From: SZUA-1535 sp964594175
GTDB taxonomy: Archaea > Aenigmatarchaeota > Aenigmatarchaeia > Aenigmatarchaeales > SZUA-1535
NCBI GenBank assembly: GCA_964594175.1
Contig: CAZQLM010000007.1
Span: forward strand, 1-22,854
DNA: 22,854 nt
Direction of reading: 5' to 3'
Below the pieces are notes generated by a model that worked only from the letters and a program-made list of their open reading frames with translations, did not search any database and was not told where the DNA came from. Of the stretch, positions 14,396 through 22,177 are shown one piece after another (the first letter of the stretch is position 1; every line of letters starts with the position of its first letter). The translations under genes were made by a program, and so were the position numbers.

Positions 14396-15907
14396 ATGCA
14401 TGTCGGTACGGTTATCTCTACAGCGTCCACTCCGAGCACAGAAAAATTTCATTTTGTGCTCACGGAAAATGGTGAAATTAAGAAAGGTCAGTTTGTAGCT
14501 GTAAGAAGCGAAGAAGGTAATATAATAGCACGTGTAGCGGACGTTATACGCGTGAATCCTTACTTCGAAAGGGCAGAATCCGTTCGCGAGTTCGAGCGTT
14601 CGGGAAAATCTCTTACAGAGCTATTTCCATCTGATCGTTGGGAATATCGTGTTGGAGAGGCTGTGCCTTTGGGTGTTTATAATACTAGCGGTGAGCTTCA
14701 GCGCAGTTTTGTACCACCTTCTCCTGGAGAAAAGGTATTTCTGGCGGGAAAGGAAGAGCTTTTTAACTTTTTCGGATTTGATGAGCACGGTTTGTTCTTG
14801 GGAGAAGTTCTGCATCACAACGTTGAGGTAAAGCTCAATTTGACAAGACTTCTGCAAAAGCACCTGGCGATTCTTGCGATGTCCGGGGCTGGAAAATCTT
14901 ACCTCACAAGTGTTCTGGTTGAAGAGCTATTGGAGAGAAAAGAAAACTTCGGAAAAATAGGAATAGTGCTTATAGATACGCACGGCGAGTATATTGGTTT
15001 TGCAGAAGATGAAAGATACATGCACAATACATTTGTGGTAGAGGGAAAGGATTTTAAAATAGGTGTTCCTTCTCTTTCCCCCCAGTTCTTCGCAGAATTT
15101 ATTCCGCAAATGAGCGCTGTTCAAAGAAGAGAGCTAACTAAGCTTTTAGCGCATTTACATGAGGAAAGAAGGGAAAGACCATTTGATTTAAATGATCTCC
15201 TTGAAATGCTGGAGAATGATAAAATAATTAAGAAAAGTGATACAAGAAGCATTCTCTACACGTATCTTTCTGAGCTCAATGCAACAGGGCTTTTCGGTTA
15301 TTACGATAATCCTTCTCTGGACAAACTCACTAGGCCTGGGCAGCTAACGATAATAGACATTTCCGATCTTACCTCGCAAAAGGAGAAACAGATAATAGTT
15401 TCATATATTGGTAGAAGGCTTTTCGAGGCAAGAAGAATCGAAAGAATTCCGCCAGTTCTTTTTGTGATAGAGGAAGCACATAACTATGCTCCAGAGAGTG
15501 TGAAAAGAGAGGCTGCAATTTCCAGAGGTATAATCGAAAAAATAGCGAGGGAAGGAAGAAAATTTCATCTTTCTCTCTGTCTAATTTCTCAGCGACCGAT
15601 AAATCTTTCCACTACAGCTCTTTCGCAGTGCAACACTCATATAATTTTGCGTGTGACAAATCCTTATGATTTGGAGCACATAGGGAAAACATCAGAGGGA
15701 ATCACAAGAGATGTGCTTAAGACAATCTCTTCTCTTCAGGTAGGGGAAGCTCTTGTCGTTGGAGAGGCTGTAAATTACCCATTATTTTTCAAGGTAAGAA
15801 AAAGAAAGAGCAAAAAGACGGAAAGAGGCATTAGCTTGGAAGAGGCTGCAAAAAGATTTATGGAAAAACTTAATTCCATAAGCAGAGATGCTAAGGCTTT
15901 TATGTAA
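14396..15907 (+). CDS. herA: HerA-type bipolar DNA helicase/translocase
   Basis: HerA is a hexameric FtsK-like ATPase that, with nuclease NurA, unwinds and resects DNA ends beside Mre11-Rad50. The 503-residue protein starts with the HAS-barrel domain (about 1-100), then Walker A (AMSGAGKSY, 161-169), VLIDTHGEY (191-199) and Walker B with the catalytic pair in VLFVIEE (354-360). IAREGRKF (383-390) carries the likely arginine finger, and ISQRP (397-401) is also present. All key residues appear intact and the length is normal. The ATG at 14396 follows a TATA box at the usual spacing. No nurA, mre11 or rad50 is in the window, so this HerA is uncoupled from the usual operon. It could be a second HerA-like ATPase with another role. 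Confidence 0.9.
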   Translation: MHVGTVISTASTPSTEKFHFVLTENGEIKKGQFVAVRSEEGNIIARVADVIRVNPYFERAESVREFERSGKSLTELFPSDRWEYRVGEAVPLGVYNTSGELQRSFVPPSPGEKVFLAGKEELFNFFGFDEHGLFLGEVLHHNVEVKLNLTRLLQKHLAILAMSGAGKSYLTSVLVEELLERKENFGKIGIVLIDTHGEYIGFAEDERYMHNTFVVEGKDFKIGVPSLSPQFFAEFIPQMSAVQRRELTKLLAHLHEERRERPFDLNDLLEMLENDKIIKKSDTRSILYTYLSELNATGLFGYYDNPSLDKLTRPGQLTIIDISDLTSQKEKQIIVSYIGRRLFEARRIERIPPVLFVIEEAHNYAPESVKREAAISRGIIEKIAREGRKFHLSLCLISQRPINLSTTALSQCNTHIILRVTNPYDLEHIGKTSEGITRDVLKTISSLQVGEALVVGEAVNYPLFFKVRKRKSKKTERGISLEEAAKRFMEKLNSISRDAKAFM

Positions 15908-16038
15908 TCTCTACAAGTTTGATTTCTTCAAAGAAAACGCAAAATGAAAACGAATCTGAAACAAGAGCTTTTATTTAATACCCTTGAGTTTCGCTATTGA
16001 AAAGTAGTTATTTAAATTTTTCTCTCGTTTTTCTTTTC
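15908..16038. other. 131-bp intergenic region before the TrmB-like gene
   Basis: This is one of the longer gene-free stretches. It holds the TrmB-gene TATA box (16009-16017), with GTAGTTA just upstream (16004-16010). A second AT box, TTTTATTTAATA (15970-15981), could be a distal promoter. No tRNA-like fold or strong terminator hairpin is seen. Confidence 0.4.
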
Positions 16039-16824
16039 ATGAAATTTGACGAAAAGGTTTTCAGCACTTTAAAATTTACGGGTCTTTCAAAAAACGAAAT
16101 AAAGGTATATGCAGCTTTAATTACGCTTGGCTCGTGCACGGCTGGTGAAATAGCAAGAAAAGCAGGAATAGATAGAAGAAATGTTTACGACGCTTTGGAA
16201 AGGCTTTCAAAAAAGGGTTTGGTGGGTTTTGTTCAAAAAGGGAAGGTTAAATATTTTGAGCCTTCATCACCAGCAAGAATTTTAGAAATTTTCAAAAAGA
16301 AAAAAGAAGAAATGGAAAGAAAAGAAAAGGAAATTACAGAAATTCTTAGCAAAATGCTCGATGTTTATTTCTCAACACGCGAAAACACTTCGATTACTGT
16401 ATATAAAGGTTTTGAAGGAATAAAATACGTGCTGAACAATGTTTTAGAGATAGCTAAAGAAAACTTGGTAATAGGAGCTCACAAAGTTCACAAAAATCTG
16501 GAAGCTTTTCTCGAGCAATTTCACAGAAAAAGGATTTCGAAAAAAATTGTCGATAAACTTTTGTTCAATGTAGGAGATTTGGAAAGAGCGAAAAAACTTT
16601 CTGAGCTTCCTTATACAGAGGTAAGGTTATTGCCGAAAGGTATGGAGTGCGCAACCTGCATTAATATATATGCAGAAAGAGTTGCTATTCTTACATTTTC
16701 AGAGCCAACTGCAATTTTAATAAAAGATAAAGGCGTTTACACATTTTTCAAGGAAATTTTTTACATGCTGTGGAAAATTTCCAAGAAAATTACTCGTGGT
16801 AGTTACCACCACAAAGATATTTAA
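16039..16824 (+). CDS. TrmB-like transcriptional regulator
   Basis: This 261-residue regulator has an N-terminal winged helix typical of TrmB (FTGLSKNEIKVYAALITLGS at 13-32, then TAGEIARKAGIDRRNVYDAL at 34-53 as the recognition region). A lysine/glutamate-rich coiled coil follows (about 83-107), then a C-terminal domain reminiscent of the TrmB phospholipase-D-like dimer or effector region. The ligand is unknown; TrmB members often sense sugars, but several do not. The ATG at 16039 is chosen because TATTTAAAT (16009-16017) lies 26 nt before it; the frame itself is open from 15997. Its last codons overlap the promoter region of pyrF, where two dyads lie, so regulation of pyrFE or of itself is plausible. 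Confidence 0.8.
   Translation: MKFDEKVFSTLKFTGLSKNEIKVYAALITLGSCTAGEIARKAGIDRRNVYDALERLSKKGLVGFVQKGKVKYFEPSSPARILEIFKKKKEEMERKEKEITEILSKMLDVYFSTRENTSITVYKGFEGIKYVLNNVLEIAKENLVIGAHKVHKNLEAFLEQFHRKRISKKIVDKLLFNVGDLERAKKLSELPYTEVRLLPKGMECATCINIYAERVAILTFSEPTAILIKDKGVYTFFKEIFYMLWKISKKITRGSYHHKDI
16771..16809 (+). promoter_or_regulatory. two dyads upstream of the pyrFE promoter, candidate regulator sites
   Basis: TGGAAAATTTCCA (16771-16783) is a perfect 13-bp palindrome, and GTGGTA-GT-TACCAC (16796-16809) is a perfect inverted repeat with 6-bp arms and a 2-nt centre. They are about 25 bp apart, inside the last codons of the TrmB-like gene, and the second ends 8 nt before the pyrF TATA-like ATATTTAAAA (16817-16826). 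The heptamer GTAGTTA in the second also occurs next to the TATA box of the regulator gene (16004-16010). The first dyad is AT-rich and may be chance. Confidence 0.45.
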
Positions 16825-16847
16825 AATACAAAGCTTAATGTACTTCC

Positions 16848-17576
16848 ATGAAAGCAAAAAAGCTAGAGCCATTACCTGGAACAATTCCGGCAATGGATAT
16901 GCCTGCTGGAAATTGTTTCGAACTTGCTGGAAAACTTTCTGGAAAACTTTCTCAAGCAAAAGGAATAGCAGCATACAAAATAGGAAGCCTGCCAGTAATG
17001 GAAAAAGGTTTTGAAGCGTTCAAAGATTTTCCAGGAAATAAAATCTACGACCATCAGAAGGGAGCGAGCGATATTCCTGCAATAATTGAAAAACAAGTAG
17101 AACTTGCTGCAAAATATAGCTTTCACGGAATTATCGGCAATCCGCTAGGGGCAGGGAGAAAAACTCTTGAAAAATTCGTGGAGAAAGCGCACGAGCTTGG
17201 AGTTATACCAATTGTTGTAGTGGAGATGACGCACCCGCAAGCCACAAGCTACTCTTCTTTGGAAAAATGCGAAGAGCTCGCAAGAGATTTTGCTGAACTT
17301 GGAGGAAGATATATAGTAGCACCTGCTACGAAACCGGAGAGAATAGAAGTATATAAAAGGATAGGCGAACGATATGGAGATGGATTTTTTGTGATTTCTC
17401 CTGGGGTAGGGCCGCAAAAAACCGGCAATGCTCCAAAAGACGCGTATAACGCTGTGCTTTACGGAGCGGATTACGTTGTTGTTGGAAGAGCTATTTATAA
17501 AGCTGAAAATCCGGTAAGAGCGGTAGAAGAAATTTACGAAGCTATTACAAAAGCTTATGAGGAGAGAAAAGAATGA
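16848..17576 (+). CDS. pyrF: orotidine 5'-phosphate decarboxylase (divergent motif)
   Basis: PyrF converts OMP to UMP, the last step of de novo UMP synthesis. The 242-residue barrel aligns by eye with archaeal OMP decarboxylases: PAMDMP in the first strand, KIGSLPV for the next lysine strand, VVVEMTHP, VAPATKPERI, SPGVGPQ and VGRAIYKAENP at the phosphate end. The catalytic segment is unusual: YDHQKGASDIP replaces the standard D-x-K-x-x-D-I-P, adding two residues between the aspartates. It may belong to a known divergent subfamily, or the tetrad may be shifted. The gene follows a TATA-like box by 26 nt and overlaps pyrE by 4 nt, which supports the pyrimidine assignment. Confidence 0.85.
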   Translation: MKAKKLEPLPGTIPAMDMPAGNCFELAGKLSGKLSQAKGIAAYKIGSLPVMEKGFEAFKDFPGNKIYDHQKGASDIPAIIEKQVELAAKYSFHGIIGNPLGAGRKTLEKFVEKAHELGVIPIVVVEMTHPQATSYSSLEKCEELARDFAELGGRYIVAPATKPERIEVYKRIGERYGDGFFVISPGVGPQKTGNAPKDAYNAVLYGADYVVVGRAIYKAENPVRAVEEIYEAITKAYEERKE

Positions 17577-18292
17577 AGAAAAATTTGCTTGAAGAATTTT
17601 ATCAGCACAGGTTAATAAAAACCTGGTATAGAGATAACCCAGAAGGATGGAAGCTTATTTCTGGTTTGTGGAGCCCTTTTTATATAAATTTAAGAGATTT
17701 GCCGAGCTATCCAGAAATTTTCAGAGAAACTGCTCTCGAACTTGGAAAACTCGTGAAGGAAAGCAAGGTGGATAAAATAGTGGGCATAGCAAGTGCAGGC
17801 ATACCTATAGCAAGCGCTATCAGCTATGAATATGCAATCCCCATGCTTTACACCAGAAAACTTGAAGGAGTGAGAAAGCTTGAAGAGCTTGAAAGAAAGA
17901 TTCGCGAATACGGTGCTCACAGAGTTGTGGAGGGTGTTATGAAAAATGGAGACGAGTTGGGATTAGTAGATGATTTAATCACGAAGGCTGATTCAAAGTT
18001 AGTTGCGAGAGCACAAGTACTTTATGAAGCTGAAAAAAGAGGAATTGAAGTTTCCTGCAATAAGGTTTTTGTGGTTTTTGATCGCGAGCAGGGCGGGAAA
18101 GAAACGCTTGAAGAGCACGGAGTAGAGCTTCACACCTTGATACAGTTTAAGCGAAATTTGTCGAATCTCGAAAAAGTTATGGATGAGATAGAATTTGAAA
18201 TCATAAAGGATTATTTGGAACAGCCGGAAAAATACCAGAGCATAGAAATTCAGGAAAAGCTAAAAAAGATTGCGATAAGAAAAGGAGAATAG
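17573..18292 (+). CDS. pyrE: orotate phosphoribosyltransferase
   Basis: PyrE transfers ribose phosphate from PRPP to orotate, giving the OMP used by PyrF. The type I phosphoribosyltransferase fold is marked by GIASAGIPIASAIS (71-84), a lysine/arginine-bearing loop YTRKLEGVRK, GAHRVVEG (114-121) and the PRPP motif LVDDLITKADSK (131-142). At 239 residues it is longer than most OPRTases (about 180-210), with an added C-terminal helical region (about 195-239) of unknown role. It starts in an ATGA overlap with pyrF, and GAGGAG about 10 nt upstream could help ribosome entry. The last 92 nt are covered on the other strand by the tail of the exonuclease III frame. Confidence 0.9.
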   Translation: MKKNLLEEFYQHRLIKTWYRDNPEGWKLISGLWSPFYINLRDLPSYPEIFRETALELGKLVKESKVDKIVGIASAGIPIASAISYEYAIPMLYTRKLEGVRKLEELERKIREYGAHRVVEGVMKNGDELGLVDDLITKADSKLVARAQVLYEAEKRGIEVSCNKVFVVFDREQGGKETLEEHGVELHTLIQFKRNLSNLEKVMDEIEFEIIKDYLEQPEKYQSIEIQEKLKKIAIRKGE

Positions 18293-18989
18293 AAATTATA
18301 AAGCTCTCGATTTCGATTAAAAGCGGTACGTGATCCGAGAGATTGTAATGCTTTAAAATTCTTATTTCAAACCTGTGCGTAGCGAACAAGTTTTCCGTAA
18401 TGAAAGCGTAATCTATCCTCCATCCGAGATTTCTCTCCTTTGCGGTTTTGTTGTAATACGGAAACCACGTAAACTCTTTTTTCTCTTGGTAAAGTTTTCT
18501 GAACAGATCAACAAATCCAAGTGCGAGAATTCTTTCGATTTTTTCTCTTTCCTGAGGGGTGAACATTGTAACGTCTTCGCGAATGTTTGGGATTCCGATA
18601 TCCATTCTACTTCTTGCAACATTAAAATCTCCCAGAAGAATTACATTTTCATTTTTCTGTGTGTAGTTTTCTAAAAAATCTATCAGCCTGCTAAATGCTT
18701 CGAGTTTGTATTCCATGAACCTTTTGTCCCGAGAGCCGTGGGGCATGTAAACATTAATAAGCGAAAAATCATCAAATTTTGAAAAAATCGCTGTTCCAGT
18801 ATAGCCGTGCTTTTTTGCCGGATTTAAAACGCGGTTATACTTTAAAAGCTCGAAGGGAATTGCAAAATCTTTCGCCAGCTTTATTTCCTGCAGGCAGATG
18901 ATATCAGGATCTTCCTTTTTCACAACTTCAACAAATCCTTTTAAAATCGCTGCTTTAATTCCGTCAACGTTTAGTGAAAGAATTCTCAT
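18201..18989 (-). CDS. xthA: exodeoxyribonuclease III / AP endonuclease
   Basis: This Mg-dependent exonuclease-phosphatase fold enzyme cleaves DNA 5' to abasic sites in base excision repair. The motifs are complete: LQEIK (E35), GYTGTAIFSK (62-71), LLGDFNVA (D121, N123), WRIDYAF and LSDHVP (D219, H220). The ATG at 18989 overlaps the kinase stop (ATGA), so the in-frame start at 19007 is not needed. A typical member ends a few residues after SDHVPL. Here the frame runs about 33 further, mostly hydrophobic residues (FIISILLFLSQSFLAF) that are antisense to the end of pyrE. That tail may be translated read-through after loss of an original stop near 18298. Together with the AlkD-like gene, the window has two base-excision components, not linked in an operon. 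Confidence 0.88.
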   Translation of the reverse strand: MRILSLNVDGIKAAILKGFVEVVKKEDPDIICLQEIKLAKDFAIPFELLKYNRVLNPAKKHGYTGTAIFSKFDDFSLINVYMPHGSRDKRFMEYKLEAFSRLIDFLENYTQKNENVILLGDFNVARSRMDIGIPNIREDVTMFTPQEREKIERILALGFVDLFRKLYQEKKEFTWFPYYNKTAKERNLGWRIDYAFITENLFATHRFEIRILKHYNLSDHVPLLIEIESFIISILLFLSQSFLAFPEFLCSGIFPAVPNNPL

Positions 18990-19486
18990 TTCTGCACACC
19001 CTTCCATTTTTGCACAATTTTTTCTATCTCTTCAGCAATTTTTTCCGGCGGTTTGCCAGTGGTATCTATTTCAACAACCCTTTTCCTGCCAAGCCTTTCC
19101 TCGGCTTCTATCGCAATTAAATCAATCATTTCAGCTTCAACATTTTCGCGAATTTTTCGCTTTGTCCAGCGTTTTGCTTTCAATCTTTTTTCAAGCTCTT
19201 CTGGAGAGCATCTTAGCACAATAGCAAAATCCACATTAAGCAAATGCGAAATATGCGAATCCAGAATTAAAATTTTATTTTCGTATTTATTCCTGAGCTT
19301 TCTTAGATGGTTTTCAACTTTTTTAGAATCAACAACCCAGCTTTTTCTTTTTTTATCAAAACCCTTGACGAGTTTTCTTCTTACAATTACCCGGTTCAAA
19401 GCTATGACTTTGTAACCTTTTTTTCTAATAAATTTTGCTACTGTACTTTTCCCTGTTCCCGGCACACCCGTAAGAGCTATAAGCAT
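18986..19486 (-). CDS. Fap7/AK6-type adenylate kinase
   Basis: This 166-residue P-loop kinase (GVPGTGKST, 7-15) has the archaeal AK6/Fap7 signature: DSHISHLL (76-83), the following VLRCSPEEL, and RWTKRKIRENVEAEMID. Homologues have adenylate kinase and ATPase activity and help final maturation of the small ribosomal subunit by acting with ribosomal protein S11. Length and motif order match. The start cannot move downstream, because the P-loop begins at residue 7, yet its first 62 nt overlap the end of the small upstream gene in another frame. It overlaps xthA by 4 nt at its 3' end. The three genes therefore look like one tightly packed operon. Confidence 0.88.
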   Translation of the reverse strand: MLIALTGVPGTGKSTVAKFIRKKGYKVIALNRVIVRRKLVKGFDKKRKSWVVDSKKVENHLRKLRNKYENKILILDSHISHLLNVDFAIVLRCSPEELEKRLKAKRWTKRKIRENVEAEMIDLIAIEAEERLGRKRVVEIDTTGKPPEKIAEEIEKIVQKWKGVQK

Positions 19487-19760
19487 GCAATTCTTCTATA
19501 TCTAACTTTTTTAAATCCTTTTCTTTGACACCGTAAAATTTTCCTTTACTCTTCAAGAAGGCTTCTTTCATGACTTCTCCGTATTCATCTATTGCTTCTT
19601 TTATCGACATCTGTAAGTAAGATTTTCTATTTCCTAATTCAAATATTCTTATTACTCGCTCTCCATCGGCTGTGGTTGCCAAGTAAAAGTAGAGACCAGA
19701 AGATATTCCTATAGGACCTTGATATCCATTTTCACAAAGCACATTTAAAATCTTCTCCAC
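19425..19760 (-). CDS. unrecognised 111-residue protein
   Basis: I do not recognise this protein. It starts at a GTG (19760) placed 26 nt after a TATA-like TTAAATATTT (19781-19790), the usual leaderless spacing in this window, which supports it as a real gene and as the first of an operon with the kinase and xthA. The N-terminal half looks beta-rich (GISSGLYFYLATTADGERV), followed by a helix with SIKEAIDEYGEVMKEAFLKS. The tail, containing HAYSSYGCAGNREKY, is written over the kinase P-loop codons in another frame, so its sequence is constrained by the kinase. No cysteine pair or membrane helix is present. Confidence 0.6.
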   Translation of the reverse strand: MEKILNVLCENGYQGPIGISSGLYFYLATTADGERVIRIFELGNRKSYLQMSIKEAIDEYGEVMKEAFLKSKGKFYGVKEKDLKKLDIEELHAYSSYGCAGNREKYSSKIY

Positions 19761-19810
19761 GTTTTAAAATATTAATTCAGAAATATTTAAAAAATTTTTT
19801 ACGGAACGTT

Positions 19811-20974
19811 TTACTCCTCATACCCTTCTGCGAAAAGAAGCATTGCAGCGCTCCATGTTTGCTCTGGCGAGCCACCAGGCTGAGCTGTAAAAGCGTGAAT
19901 CCATTCGTAAAATTTTCCTTCTCCTAGCACGCAAGCTTCTTCAAGCTTTTTTAACTCTTTCTCGTATTCGAGTTTTTCTTTTTTAAGCATTGCAACATAA
20001 AAGCCACCGACAAAAGGCCAGCAGGCACCGTTGTGAAAAGCTCCAGGCTCTTGCAAGAAAGCAAGCTCTGTTTCGCGAAAGTAAAAGCACCAGAAAGGGT
20101 CTTGTTTTGGAATAGCTGGTATAAGCACGCGAACAGGGTAAGGCTCTGCAACCCTGAAGCTTTTAAAAGCTTCCAGAATTTTTTTCTTTTTCTCCTTATC
20201 CGGAATTTCGAAAAGCACAGCTAAAATATTCGCAAAAACATCAAAGCGAGCATCGTATTTTCTAAACCCAAGCTCAGCTATATAATAAGGTTTCTCTCCT
20301 TCTCTTAAAGCCAGCTGGTAATCCTTTTCTATTCCGGTATAGCCGTAAAGTTTTTCCACATTTTGCAAATTTTCATGGCTAAGCCAGAGCAAAAGATTTA
20401 TGTTTTCTCTCACAAGCTCTGCAAAGCTAAGATATTCAGAGCTTTTACCGAGCTCTTCGAAAAGCATGTGCAAATGTTTCAGCGAAGCGTAGAGCAAAAC
20501 ATTATCGTAAAGCACCCTTCCGCTACGCAAAAGCATGTCCATCCAATCGCTCCCTTCATGCGTTTCCAAAAGCCAGTCATTGTTCAGATCAAGATTCAAA
20601 GCCCATTGCACAGCTTTTTCTATTTTCTCTATGTTCTTCTCGATAAATTCCTTATCGCCAGTATTTTTAAGATAATAAAAGCAAGCGATAGGAAGCCATA
20701 AGCTTGAATCCACGCAGCCGCCCTCGCCAAAAAAAGCTTTTGTTCCATCTGGCGTGATTTTATTGGGAATCTGTCCTGTAAATTTTTGGTGAACTAAACA
20801 CGTTTGCAAGCATTTTTTCGCTAAGACATGGAGCTCTTCGTAAAGCGAAAAGCCTAGCACGGAGATTAAAGCATCTCTGCACCAGAAATCTGGGTAATAA
20901 TAGCCAGCTTTTATCCCGGCAGGAATTTTATTCTTTTCTATTATTTCAAAAGCTTTTTTAACAACTTCTAACAC
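19811..20974 (-). CDS. glycogen-debranching-type glucosidase (amylo-alpha-1,6-glucosidase domain)
   Basis: This (alpha/alpha)-barrel enzyme (387 residues from the GTG at 20974) resembles the amylo-alpha-1,6-glucosidase domain of archaeal glycogen debranching enzymes. Landmarks are YYPDFWCRDALISVLGF (26-42), GEGGCVDSSLWLP (83-95), DWLLETHEGSDWMD (133-146), ARFDVFANILAVLF (242-255) and FHNGACWPFVGGFYVAML (313-330). Glu and Asp in these blocks probably form the catalytic pair. It lacks the N-terminal domain of full-size enzymes, so it is a bare catalytic unit. A TTG at 21034 is an alternative start, but the GTG fits an AT-rich box (20995-21009) 26 nt upstream. It diverges from the GT4 gene, which supports a role in alpha-glucan breakdown. 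Confidence 0.8.
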   Translation of the reverse strand: MLEVVKKAFEIIEKNKIPAGIKAGYYYPDFWCRDALISVLGFSLYEELHVLAKKCLQTCLVHQKFTGQIPNKITPDGTKAFFGEGGCVDSSLWLPIACFYYLKNTGDKEFIEKNIEKIEKAVQWALNLDLNNDWLLETHEGSDWMDMLLRSGRVLYDNVLLYASLKHLHMLFEELGKSSEYLSFAELVRENINLLLWLSHENLQNVEKLYGYTGIEKDYQLALREGEKPYYIAELGFRKYDARFDVFANILAVLFEIPDKEKKKKILEAFKSFRVAEPYPVRVLIPAIPKQDPFWCFYFRETELAFLQEPGAFHNGACWPFVGGFYVAMLKKEKLEYEKELKKLEEACVLGEGKFYEWIHAFTAQPGGSPEQTWSAAMLLFAEGYEE

Positions 20975-20993
20975 AAAAATATTTATTTCCCTG

Positions 20994-21010
20994 ATTTTTA
21001 AAAATTTTAG
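20994..21010. promoter_or_regulatory. AT-rich dyad between the divergent debranching and GT4 genes
   Basis: The 59-bp gap holds ATTTTTAAAAATTTTAG, a nearly symmetric TATA-like stretch. Its centre is about 26 nt from the GTG at 20974 on one side and about 33 nt from the ATG at 21034 on the other. It could drive both genes, the second with a leader of a few bases. Low sequence complexity limits certainty. Confidence 0.4.
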
Positions 21011-21033
21011 AGACGTTGCCTGAGTGAGAAACA

Positions 21034-22176
21034 ATGAAAGTACTAATGCTTAGCTGGGAGTTTCCGCCAAGAATAATGGGTGGGTTAGGAGTAGTTGTTT
21101 ACAACATTTCTAAGCATCTTCTCGAGAAAGGTGTGGATGTGAAAATAGCTTTGCCTTTTGATCCCGGAAATAAAGAACTTGAGCATGCTATTTTGCCGAT
21201 ATTTGAAAAGCTCAAAATTTCTTTTGGTGTTTATGACACGCTTGTGTTTGAAAAAGAAGGTGCGGAGGGAAAAAGTTTTTTGGAAGCAGTAAAGCTCTAT
21301 GCAAAACGCGTTGCAGAAATTTGCAGGCATATAGATTTTGATATAATTCACGCTCACGACTGGCTTACATTTCCGGCTGCGATGGCTCTGAAAAAAACCT
21401 GCAGAAAACCTTTGATCGTGCATTTTCATTCCACAGAATTCGACAGGGCAGGAGCGAGATTTGGCAATGAAAAGGTGCATGAAATAGAGTATTACGCCTC
21501 GCATTTAGCTGATAAAATAATTGCTGTAAGCCAAAGGGTGAAAAACTGGATAGTAAACGAGTATTATGTGCCGGAAGAAAAAGTAGAGGTTGTTTACAAT
21601 GCTGTGGAAAGAATTTCTCCACCAAAAGAAAAGCGCTCAGGGCATGTTGTGCTTTACGTGGGAAGGCTTTCTTTGATGAAAGGTCCGGATTACTTCTTGC
21701 AAGCTGCTAAGCGCGTATTGGAAAAGGAAAAGGCATATTTTGTAATTGTTGGTCAGGGAGAGATGATGCATGAGCTAATGGAACAAGCCTGCGCTTTAGG
21801 AATAGCCGATCGCGTACTTTTCACGGGCTTTATAGATCGCGAAACCTTGATAAATAAATTTTACAAATACGCAGACGTGCTTGTCATGCCTTCTGTTTCA
21901 GAGCCTTTTGGGCTAACTGCTTTAGAGGCTATAGCAAATAAAGTTCCGGTAATAGTTTCGAAGCAAAGCGGTGTGGCAGAGGTTGTTAAAAATTGCTTAA
22001 AGGTGGATTTCTGGGACGTGGACGAGATGGCAAACAAAATAATAGCTTTACTCAGGCACAAACCTTTAAAAGATATGCTTGCAGAATATAGTTTAAGAGA
22101 GATTGAAAAATTAAGCTGGAACTCGCAAGTAAACGAGCTTATCAAAATTTACGAAAAAGTTTTGAAGGTGCACTAG
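21034..22176 (+). CDS. GT4 glycosyltransferase, archaeal glycogen-synthase-like
   Basis: This 380-residue retaining glycosyltransferase has two Rossmann domains. The N-terminal MLSWEFPPRIMGGLGVVVYN (5-24) carries the nucleotide-sugar-binding GGLG typical of starch and glycogen synthases. DIIHAHDWLTFPAAMALK follows near 103-120, then the C-terminal donor site with YVGRLSLMKG (208-217), VGQGEMM and EPFGLTALE (290-298), the E-x7-E motif. GT4 proteins with this N-terminus in archaea are proposed to extend alpha-1,4-glucan from NDP-glucose; the donor here is not shown. It diverges from a debranching-type enzyme and is followed one base later by GH57, so the three probably make and remodel a storage glucan. 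Confidence 0.85.
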   Translation: MKVLMLSWEFPPRIMGGLGVVVYNISKHLLEKGVDVKIALPFDPGNKELEHAILPIFEKLKISFGVYDTLVFEKEGAEGKSFLEAVKLYAKRVAEICRHIDFDIIHAHDWLTFPAAMALKKTCRKPLIVHFHSTEFDRAGARFGNEKVHEIEYYASHLADKIIAVSQRVKNWIVNEYYVPEEKVEVVYNAVERISPPKEKRSGHVVLYVGRLSLMKGPDYFLQAAKRVLEKEKAYFVIVGQGEMMHELMEQACALGIADRVLFTGFIDRETLINKFYKYADVLVMPSVSEPFGLTALEAIANKVPVIVSKQSGVAEVVKNCLKVDFWDVDEMANKIIALLRHKPLKDMLAEYSLREIEKLSWNSQVNELIKIYEKVLKVH

Positions 22177-22177
22177 C

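Noticed and set aside
14396..15907. HerA as a VirB4/TraG-type conjugation or phage ATPase
   Set aside because: HAS-barrel, REGRKF and ISQRP motifs fit HerA, and no mobile-element genes surround it.
18375..18674. Plus-strand frame inside the exonuclease III region
   Set aside because: It is the complement of conserved exonuclease codons and shows no protein-like motif.
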